From Macrocybe gigantea (Eukaryota; Basidiomycota; Agaricomycetes; Agaricales; Callistosporiaceae), in contig SJRY01000216.1 of assembly GCA_011319805.1 (NCBI GenBank), positions 1 to 64,000 of the forward strand: 64,000 bases of DNA, written 5' to 3'. Numbering within the stretch: the stretch's first letter is position 1; each line of letters begins with the position of its first letter. A program made the position numbers and the translations under genes. Positions 57,301 through 64,000 of the stretch are shown piece by piece. The notes below the pieces were generated by a model. That model saw nothing but the letters and a program-made list of their open reading frames with translations. It ran no database searches and was not told the DNA's origin.

Positions 57301-58971
57301 ACTCCTGCGATCCTACAAGCTTGTTCAAAATCGGCCCACTCTGCGGCGCTCGGTCCGGTTGTCTTTGGTAATCCTTTTCGCTCCCTCCACCGATAATATT
57401 CGTCCCAGTCGCTGTTGCTTACTTTCGCCACGGTGGTGCGATTCTCTCCTTATGCAGTGCTTCGGCGGATTGGTCCTCTGAAGGGATTCGGCGGTTTCGT
57501 TCCTGTGTGTCCTTGACTCTGGTGTCGTTCTCGTTGGTTCTGTCGTATGCTCTGTGCGTCGTGCCCTCTCTGTATCAGTATGTCTTCCTCCTGTGTTCGG
57601 CGATTATAGTTCTCGATCTGTTGTCACCTAAAATCTCGGGCTTGTGTTCGTTCTTCTCTCGTTTTCTTGCGGATGGGTTCGTCCTCTTCTTCGGCAAGAA
57701 GATTCTGGTCTGACCACAGCTCTTCTGGGCTTATCCTGTATTCTCCTTCTAGGAAGAGTTCTGCAATGAGTTGTGCTGCTCCTTCGCTGAGGATCTCAGT
57801 GGGCTCGTCTGTGGTGGTGAAGGCAAACTCTCTCAGAAATGCCTGTTCTTCGTCGTCGCTACTTGGTGTAGGCATGCGCTCTCTCTTTCGTTTGTTTGGA
57901 TTGCTAGTGTCTCTGCGGATGGCATGGACTGCAATGTTTGGTCTACTTCTCTGAGCCAAGTGCTCTCGTCGCTTGTGCTAGTGCTCGCTGGGTCGGCGAC
58001 CGCTTGTCGTCGAATGTTGATCAAGTCTTTGATAAAGCGTGACGTGGTGTGTGTGTGAGTCTGAGCGAGTCTCGACGAGGCTTAATATCTTGTTAGGCTA
58101 GACGAATCTCAGAAGGACTCGGGCAGACTAAGTGCGAGAGTGGTCTTGAGATGATGGCAAAAGGAATATTAAGCCTAGCGCTACTGGTACATCTGGGAGT
58201 CCTTATATACATTACAGTACTCGAGCACGGACCATGGGCTGCGCAATGCTGTGGACTGCGGATGAGTAAGACTGGAAAGAGATGACTCAGGATGACTAGG
58301 AAAGTGGGATAACTCGATGGCTGCGCGCTGCGCAGTATGATGGGGGAGATAAGGGATGTGGGAAAGATAAGAAAATGAATAGTCCTTTGGGCGGCGTCTG
58401 TAACAAAGATGGTGCTTTGACTCAACAGTCTGCTGGTATGTCCGTCACTCTTCTCTCTTTCCATCTATTCACGTGTTCTATAGTGTTCAAACGTACTATT
58501 GATGAAGACAGCGATGAAGCTGTTGTCATTGTCAACATGCCAACCAAACCACTCTGGCACCCCCATCGAAAACTAGCTGGTTGCCCCTCGCAACACACAG
58601 GTTATTCCAGCAATGGATCTGTTGCAGCAACTGGGTCAGATGTCGCACGCAGCTCTGGCTTGTATAAGCGCCGCGCTTTAGATGTGATTTCACCTCCACC
58701 ATTGCTTGTCTTACGTGGTTCATAAGCTTTTCAAAATTTATTCATTCTTCGAATCGCATGTTTGTTAGATGTCATTCGACCTCCAACTCCGACCACCAAT
58801 GAGCCGACTGGCATCTCGTCAGCTTTTCTAGATGTCTACCTGGATCTCGACAGCAAAAAAGGCATACCACTCACTACCTATACCGACCTCTTCCGCCTGT
58901 GCTGGGGCTGTAACCATGTCATGACCCACAGGTACTATATTCATTATAGCTGTGATTTGACAAATGCATAA
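51376..58971 (+). CDS. MULE passenger gene, interrupted by a retrotransposon
   Basis: ATG 51376 begins MYPSDGLNPGSDLQASM. Spliced exons give a Cys-containing region: SDGKLIPAASCGKYF, DLPHCFHDEPVKTFKI, GLFAGAFTASCRSTASCGYF, INFSELYASFDKKG, then PIKCGDAK. The retrotransposon sits inside this last exon; after one copy of the AAGAT duplication the frame continues at 58406 as DGALTQQSA, then VFKRTIDEDSDEAVVIVNMP and, after further introns, SSAFLDVYLDLDSKKGIPLT. The continuity proves one gene before insertion. The Cys pattern recalls GRF-type zinc fingers, but this is only a resemblance. It is divergent to the transposase. As it stands the gene is split by 6.5 kb and probably inactive. Confidence 0.65.
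51920..51924 (+). repeat. 5-bp target-site duplication of the Ty3 element, left copy
   Basis: AAGAT immediately precedes the left LTR and is repeated at 58406-58410 after the right LTR. Confidence 0.9.
51925..52239 (-). repeat. 3' LTR of the Ty3 element
   Basis: 315 bp, starting TG and ending CA on both readings (TGTTAGGCTAGACG to GCGTCTGTAACA on the plus strand). It is identical to 58091-58405 except for four transitions and no indels. Confidence 0.97.
52240..52254 (-). promoter_or_regulatory. Polypurine tract of the Ty3 element
   Basis: On the minus strand AAAGAGAGGGTGA directly precedes the 3' LTR, the expected site for plus-strand DNA priming. Confidence 0.75.
52277..52673 (-). CDS. Extra open frame downstream of pol (ORF3) in the Ty3 element
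   Basis: The ATG at 52673-52671 overlaps the pol stop (52672-52670) as ATGA, suggesting coupled reinitiation. After a homopolymer-associated frame break near 52659 the protein reads ISIDSSEGSRAPTPNRPSDL, then MDPLAITLGAYMRYVMTV, TAAERIALREAMEMLRTENR and ELIHTWAPRAATAWETN, about 130 residues. It is helical and of unknown function. Most Ty3 elements lack a frame here; envelope-like function is not indicated because there is no signal or membrane segment. Confidence 0.5.
52670..56268 (-). CDS. pol: Ty3 pol polyprotein (PR-RT-RH-IN-chromodomain) with frame breaks
   Basis: Domains in order on the minus strand are: protease with ITPEVDSGADRT (DSG active site, near 56080); reverse transcriptase with KDGSKRLIQDYREINK and the catalytic IIYMDDIII (near 55115); RNase H with VETDASGYAIGAV; integrase zinc finger (HHDTPIGGHPGQ, then CETCQRNK); the integrase core with GVDLIGPLP, ISDRGPQFA and ERSHQETEAFLR; and a C-terminal chromodomain (FLVKWKGYGHEENTW), which targets integration to chromatin marks in known chromoviruses. 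At least four single-base breaks (near 55295, 54348, 53610 and 53350) split it, at odds with the young LTRs. Confidence 0.92.
56289..57431 (-). CDS. gag: Ty3 gag protein
   Basis: 380 residues from ATG 57431 (MAKVSNSDWDEYYRWRERKG), frame intact. A Gln-rich stretch (residues ~57-90) precedes the capsid region (FDIWWRKMKLYITAYGD, HWASKKIDTTTNQSTWADFI, RFLLEKSLNRRTAEAVHSI). The nucleocapsid has two CCHC zinc knuckles: CFNCNKPGHISRNC and CFNCGLKGHYARNC. The tail is acidic (EEEGEDEEDKDEESSD). Gag ends shortly before pol, which lies in another frame. Confidence 0.95.
   Translation of the reverse strand: MAKVSNSDWDEYYRWRERKGLPKTTGPSAAEWADFEQACRIAGVDLDYWKEQREERRQKQLQEQQGQVQAQQTQEQQIQEQEDQDQENDEENPQRMTTEYKGIIADPKSFTGDRTSFDIWWRKMKLYITAYGDLMDTQKIGAVLSRMTDGPGAHWASKKIDTTTNQSTWADFITEIETRFSNVMSPSQAGSKLFNIRQGNRPIDEFLDEFVDLAGKAGMTGTAPRFLLEKSLNRRTAEAVHSISTLPTDGDEYIKTVQAIGRNIDEHRNVMRGEFTSNQRKAGNPSRGAGQAMEVDKVRSNNCFNCNKPGHISRNCPEPRKGAANVTCFNCGLKGHYARNCKKKKKGKSRVREVKEEEGEDEEDKDEESSDKEGFAEGSD
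57624..58024 (-). CDS. Open frame between 5' LTR and gag (ORF0) in the Ty3 element
   Basis: ATG 58024 starts MINIRRQAVADPASTSTSDE. A frame change near 57880 leads to NPNKRKRERMPTPSSDDEEQ, FLREFAFTTTDEPTEILSEG and an acidic-basic C-terminus ending at 57624. It contains a KRKRER nuclear-signal-like string. Its function is unknown; it could be a short leader protein or an N-terminal extension once joined to gag. Confidence 0.45.
58078..58088 (-). promoter_or_regulatory. Primer binding site, predicted self-priming type
   Basis: Two bases inside the 5' LTR the minus strand reads ATATTAAGCCT, exactly complementary over 11 nt to AGGCTTAATAT at 58176-58166 inside the LTR. It does not resemble the usual initiator-tRNA-Met site. 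Confidence 0.65.
58091..58405 (-). repeat. 5' LTR of the Ty3 element
   Basis: 315-bp copy of 51925-52239. On the minus strand it contains a TATA box (58209-58201) followed 33 nt later by AGGCTTAATAT, the likely RNA start. Confidence 0.97.
58201..58209 (-). promoter_or_regulatory. TATA box of the Ty3 LTR promoter
   Basis: TATATAAGG on the minus strand, 33 nt upstream of the predicted transcript start at 58176. Confidence 0.6.
58406..58410 (+). repeat. 5-bp target-site duplication of the Ty3 element, right copy
   Basis: AAGAT, identical to 51920-51924. Removing the element and one copy restores the passenger-gene frame. Confidence 0.9.
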
Positions 58972-59041
58972 TACCATACAAACTTCACATCAAAATGTAT
59001 GTGTCTACACGAATATGAAGCATCTTGTGCAGCATTTGCCA

Positions 59042-62000
59042 TTACAAAACACCATAAGACTTTCTGCGCCTTTGTTTTGGCTTGGGTGAGGGTGGAAGCA
59101 ACCTTTTTGATGGAGGGGCATAGTGACGAGTTCGCAGTTGAAGAGGTGTTGATGGTCGTGGGTTAGTGGTGAGATCGTGATCAGAAAACACTGCTCCCAT
59201 TTGAATCCGAGAGAGGGGGTTGACTTGGGAATGCAGAGACTCGATTACAGAGGAAAACTCATCGAGGGTGTTCTTGAATGCCATGTCACAATGTGAATCT
59301 TGCAATTTTATGTCTTCCATGAGGTTCGAAATGCTGTGTAGGATGGGTAGGACTTTGCAGATATCCTGTGTGAGCCGCGAATTGACTTGGAGTGCAATAG
59401 CTTGTTGATTTTCCTGCAGGAGACATTAAGCAATTTACAACCATTATGAGCTCCGAGTCCAAAATGCTTACAGCATTCGAGGATGGATTATTCTCCAACT
59501 CATACTTGTTCAACTCTTCTTCATTGCTTTCACTCATGGTGTCATCATCCACACTTGCTTCCACCAACTTAGGTGAGAGCAGTGTCTTGTGACCTACAAT
59601 GCTTTGGAAAATGGTATCATTGTTCATCGCACCATTGAGTTCACCTGGTGGAGCGATAGACATTTGCTGGTGAGTCGGCATTGTCACAGGTCATTCTCGT
59701 GATGGCCCATTAACTCGGTTCAAATTAGGGTCATAGGTCGTGATGCATTGTGAGAAATATGGCCCATACCACACCTGAAGAGTGTCGAGAATCTTTGCTG
59801 CTTCGTCAAGTGTGGATGGGAAGTAGAATGAATTTGTGACTGATTGCGAGTTAGCCTGGCCTGAGATGTATGTCTTCAGCGCTCACAGATGCTTGCAAGC
59901 ATGACCATTTGTCTGCCAGTCATGACATGTGCACGTCCCAGGGCCAGAAGGATGAATTGTCAGCCAGTATCGTAAATGATCAGGTTCGGCAACATTTGCT
60001 GAGGTCGCCGCACATGTTGCCCAAATCTTGTAACAACGAAAAGATGGGATCAGAATGAGTCGTTTCTCTGCCAGTATTCCCTTCGCTTTGGTGTCACAGA
60101 GTTTGTCAGATGGGTACCATGTGAGTTTAGGCCTGTCTGAGGTGGCAGACACAGTCTGGCCCTTTTCAGTACTATTGATGTTGCGAAGAGGTTCACCCCC
60201 TGACATGTGTTTGAAGTGTTTATTGATCCAGTAATTATATTGATTGCACATATGCCGTTGTGTGAAAATCTCCAGAATGATTTTAATGACAAGATGATGA
60301 ATGAAGACATCAAATCATAGGCGGTTACCAGAGCATTGCCATTGTGGGATGTACTTCCGTTTCAATACACAGTTGAATGATTCAAGGTGATTGGTGGTTG
60401 GAATGACACCACTGACAGGTTTTCCGAGATGAATTGTGGCACGTTCATGGCCAAACTGTGACCACAATGACCACAATGACAGATCGAGCCATGTAGTCAT
60501 GATGTATTGAAGGTATAATAGTCCTGCATTCGCATTCTTCCTGGCGGATCCAGTGGGCTTTGTTGCAATAATGTCTTCGAATGCTTTGCGTTCAGCAGAG
60601 ATGAGGTGCAGAGCTTCGGAATGTTCAGTGGTTTCCAGAAGTCTAGATAGATATCATTAAGAAGGGAATAACTGGAGTAGCTGACAAGAATCATAATTAC
60701 CTGTCCTCGAGACCATGTAACCGACTCACAACGTGATCCTTCCAGAACGATGCTTGTTCATTGGTGGTCTCCTTTGTAGAGAGGAGCTGCTTACGCTTAT
60801 TCGTTCAGCATTGTCAGATGTGGAATTTGCAAAGAAGGAGCAATATATTGGGCCAAACTCGCAAGAGTGCACCCCACTCCTTGGTATCAGTGTCTGTGAT
60901 TGCGACAGCAGGTTCAAACGCACTGCGTTTTTTATCCTCAAGATGCTGCTTCCACTGTGAGAGGAGTTCCATCAATATCTCGGTATTATAACCTGCATGT
61001 GTCACCCATGTTCCAGTTGGGGCTGAAAAAAGAAACAATGCAAGCGGCACGCCATGTCCTTCTGGATCAACCCCCAATGCGATGAATAAAAGGAGGCGTG
61101 TTGTGCAAACACCAAACGTCCCATCTAAAATTATTTGTTGCTTCGCCCCATAGATCCAGGCTGCTTTGTCCATTTCTGGTGTGGAGATACAAACCTTGAG
61201 CCGTTCGTTCTTCTCTGCATGGTGAGAATAGTAGAATATCGCTGCATGAAGGTCTGGCTTGAAGGAAGGGTGTTCTGGATTCAACCAGTTATCAAGGTTG
61301 TATTCCGGTGCTTGGGACACGTCAATTCCCATTCAGCGGTTGTATTTTCGATACAGTGCTGGAAAATCAGTTGGCAGAAGCTCGTAATGATAGTTGGCAG
61401 TTTGGGGATCGAAATGCTCTTGGTCTCTATATGCCCTTCACGAGGACATCTCCGTGTTTCGCATCTGAACAGCTGCAATACTGGAATCCATTTCAGTATA
61501 TATTTAAATAACGATATGTTAGAATTCAAACACCTTGCCCCAGCTAGTAACTGTTCAATTGCGACTTCTGACACATGATTGTGAAGGGGTATAGCAGGTA
61601 GCCGCTTCATAAGTATGGTCACACACTCCTTGGCATGATCAAGAACTCCAACAAGTCATTTGACATGGCCAGTGTCCTCGATGTATGTGATATCGGCATG
61701 CGCCAGGCATTCGCAGAAGTCATATGGGGCATGACGGCTCCATGCATTTTTTTTAGGACTATGAGCGGAGCCTTTTTCGAGCTGAGCCAGATGCTGCATT
61801 TTCTGAGCATCGGTATCATAGCCGCATACACTTGAATCAACAATTTAGTACAAGCATGAACCACAAGACAGATATTCACTGTACCATTGAACTAAGATAT
61901 GATGAACCTTGCCTTCCTTAGTGGAATATGTCGTTTTCCAACTAATGCTCCATTTGCTTTCGAGTTGCTGTCATGACATTGGGTCTAAACCATGGAGTGC

Positions 62001-62140
62001 AAGCAGATCTGAGGCGCAAGACTGGCTTGCATCATTGATAGCAAAGCTTAACTGTGTTACTTGCGAGCCCTCTTCATATATAGCCATGACCTTGCTTTTT
62101 TGTGCAGCATTCATGCATAACTTGTCAAGGTGCACCTAAT
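59042..62140 (-). CDS. MULE transposase with SWIM zinc finger
   Basis: A multi-exon minus-strand gene of roughly 800 residues. An N-terminal part (AKECVTILMKRLPAIPLHNH, VSEVAIEQLLAGAR) precedes the catalytic domain. The DDE residues are visible: Asp in IILDGTFGVC followed by LLLFIALGVDPEGHGVPLA; Asp in AVAITDTDTKEWGALL, with LLLCKFHI; and Glu in TTNHLESFNCVLKRKY (near 60,400). A SWIM zinc finger follows (GTCTCHDWQTNGHACKHL, near 59,890), the standard partner of MULE catalytic domains. The C-terminal exons have an acidic stretch (SESNEEELNKYELE), a helical segment and a basic end (KPKQRRRKSYGVL). Introns are short GT-AG. The extreme N-terminus and start codon are uncertain. It cuts and joins at the inverted repeats of this element. 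Confidence 0.85.
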
Positions 62141-62762
62141 GAATAAACGGTGTGTAAGACAAGTGAAATTTTGTATACAGTGCACGGAAATACCTTGACA
62201 TCATCTCACGCATTTCCCCAGGTCAACGACTCTGACAGTATATCTGGAATTGTTAATCGACCTTCCAACGGATCATTTGGTTCAGGATTCATTAGAAACG
62301 ATATCAATGTTTTGCACGGAGTAGGGTATATGGCGGCAATATAGGCAATACAACTTGGAAGGGCTCGTTGACCTCCTCGCTTTTGACCACTCCCTGCTAC
62401 ATCCCTCTACGGACCATGTCTTAAAAGTGAAGTCTGACTGCACGTCAATAAATTGGCATGATACTGAGAATCATAGAAGAACACACCATACACTAATTGT
62501 AAAATTGGTCCATTGAGGTGGACCATCGAGTTCCGCACATGTCATGCCAATCTGGGCAATGATAAGGTCAATTGGAGAGTCGCAGCATCTGAAAAAGTCA
62601 ACAAGAAAGCACGACACACCTCAGCCAGATATTCCCCTAGAGTCAATGTATTTGAAGATTCTTGAGGTACTGTCGAACGATGAACGAGGTCATTTCTCGT
62701 GAGCTGGAATGGAACAAAAACACTCCAAAGTATCAGCCCCGAAGGCTTGATGGGCTGAAATG

Positions 62763-63016
62763 GATTCTCAGTGTCAGTTTTTACAATGACAGTTGTCAGC
62801 GGATAGATACAAACAGGACACGGCGGGCAATTTCACTCCAAAAGGAATATACCGTTTCTAGCAGGAGGCGCGATCCAGAGAAGCAGCGGAAAGATTGAGA
62901 TGACGATGAGAAGGGGGCGGAACAGTGAGCACTTGACAGGACTTGTCAAAAGTGCCAGCGAAGCAAGGTCTCCCATGGTTGAAGACGACGTCATCTTTTG
63001 GGCCAACTTGATTCTC
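62763..63016 (-). repeat. Right terminal inverted repeat of the MULE
   Basis: Reverse complement of 51035-51278, about 254 bp, with a ~10-bp segment near 62966-62978 absent from the left copy. Long inverted termini are typical of Mutator-like elements. Confidence 0.93.
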
Positions 63017-63025
63017 GACCCGAGA
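63017..63025 (+). repeat. Right 9-bp target-site duplication of the Mutator-like element
   Basis: GACCCGAGA, identical to 51026-51034. Confidence 0.85.
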
Positions 63026-64000
63026 TGAAGCAAACAACTACGGAGATGATATGAATCAGAAGGGAGCATTGCTGAGAGAGAACAGTACCGTTGACCCAGG
63101 CTTCATTGGCATTTGACCATAGAAACAGTATGAACCATACATTGCATCATCACGAATGCAACAAACTCAAGAGATGTCAGTGCTATCCAAAAAAAGTCAA
63201 AAGAGAAGATAGAAGCCAGATAAGTGTGGCAGGTATGCATCGCCTGCGTTGACAGCAACTGTCACCAGAGCTGGATGAAAGCATTCGCATATGTCCCTGC
63301 CCTTCAATTGAAAAGACTAATGATCTTGGGACGTGAAAGCGAATTTAGATATTACTGTTCGAGTCCTTATTGGCAATGAACTAACCTTTCACCTTTAGCT
63401 AAATACCCTGGGCATCTGGAAACTTGTTCATGCTTTCCACAGGAATGGAACCTAGTTTTCGTTTTCGTGCCCAGCAAGGGCGACTCGGATGAAATACTTC
63501 CAAAGAAGACCAACCATATCCGCACTGAGGAAGACTGTCGTCGATGAAAGGAAACAGATCAAGCCTGCTGGAGGGTTTGGGGCAAGTAATTGATAGAGGC
63601 GGTGACGGTTGTTTGCACTTGTTGTCTAGCCGGCTGCCCCGTCTGTGCCATTGGCTACCTAACGATTCTGGCGTTCAGTTCAACTCCACCAACCCATTGG
63701 ATCAGCTATAGGTGCATAAACCAAGCCTTCGAAATCGCGAGATTACTATCGTCCGTTGTGTTTCCAAGAAAAAAGGACAAATTAAAGAATTCTTGTCAGA
63801 ACGACAGGTTCGGTTCACCCTGCCTTCACCCCTATGTTTTTCTGCAGAGGTACGAAGCCGTATGCGCCCGCATTGAACACACATAACAATTAGCCTAAGC
63901 CAATCCTGTGTTGTCCAAGCAGGTACAGGCTGCAACCTATTTTCCAAATATATCGAACAATGGAACGTCTATTTCCAGCTTATCGTCGCGGAGTCTCAAG
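63026..64000. other. Terminal stretch without recognised genes
   Basis: A plus-strand frame at 63590-63886 begins with TTG, not ATG, and shows no domain. I see no exon series, RNA or repeat. Exons of a gene beyond the window cannot be excluded. Confidence 0.4.

Larger units (their letters stand above)
51925..58405 (-). mobile_element. Ty3-type LTR retrotransposon (chromovirus), full length
   Basis: This 6481-bp element is in minus orientation, with two 315-bp LTRs, gag, pol (protease, reverse transcriptase, RNase H, integrase, chromodomain) and two extra open frames. The 5-bp duplication is perfect and the LTRs differ by four transitions (about 1.3 percent), so insertion was recent. It interrupts a gene of the MULE. 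Confidence 0.96.
51035..63016. mobile_element. Mutator-like DNA transposon (MULE) with passenger gene and nested retrotransposon
   Basis: The element is 11,982 bp; removing the nested retrotransposon and one duplication leaves about 5.5 kb. It has ~250-bp inverted termini, exact 9-bp flanking repeats, a MULE transposase on the minus strand and a plus-strand passenger gene. The termini begin GGTAGCCAAGTTGG (left) and, in reverse complement, GAGAATCAAGTTGG (right). Confidence 0.9.

Noticed and set aside
62215..62345. Possible ubiquitin-conjugating enzyme tail (LISFLMNPEPNDPLEG) on the minus strand
   Set aside because: It resembles the C-terminal part of E2 proteins, but no upstream catalytic Cys/HPN region could be assembled; left as part of the MULE 3' region.
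63590..63886. 98-codon plus-strand frame with several cysteines
   Set aside because: It begins with TTG, has no ATG near the start and no recognisable domain.

Overview
This window is one chromosome end of a filamentous basidiomycete, most likely an Agaricomycete. The evidence is: genes split by many 50-70 bp GT-AG introns; a SPE3-LYS9 (spermidine synthase-saccharopine dehydrogenase) fusion, which is a basidiomycete signature; F-box, BTB, P450 and MFS genes of mushroom type; and a Ty3 chromovirus nested in a Mutator-like element. I cannot name the species.

Layout. 1-1800 is telomere (a 5-bp CCTAA repeat) followed by subtelomeric satellites. 1918-5056 holds an unrecognised multi-exon basic gene and a 30-bp minisatellite. 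5371-25814 is ordinary gene space: BTB and F-box genes, a Byr4/Bfa1-like mitotic-exit protein, a cysteine-containing membrane protein, PCNA (with two MluI cell-cycle boxes), the GID/CTLH subunit ARMC8/Gid5, and a second F-box gene. 26466-29043 is a cytochrome P450. 29044-32709 is repeat-rich and without clear genes. 32710-34295 holds a TatD-type hydrolase and a small secreted protein that face each other and both stop early. 35442-40420 contains a sugar transporter, a tandem duplicate of its 3' half, and a decayed third relative. 40594-42155 is a possible small DNA transposon. 43018-47161 holds the lysine/polyamine fusion enzyme and the farnesyltransferase beta subunit. 47434-50964 has poorly recognised genes.

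The main structure is at 51035-63016: a Mutator-like element with ~250-bp terminal inverted repeats, an exact 9-bp target duplication, a MULE transposase with SWIM finger, and a passenger gene. The passenger gene is split by a 6481-bp Ty3/chromovirus with 315-bp LTRs and an exact 5-bp target duplication. The LTR TATA box, inferred RNA 5' end and primer binding site together suggest self-priming of the Tf1/sushi kind.

Several conserved genes contain single-base frame breaks, often next to short homopolymers. This looks more like consensus error than gene death, and it also bears on how the 5-bp telomere repeat and the indel-rich tandem duplication should be read.
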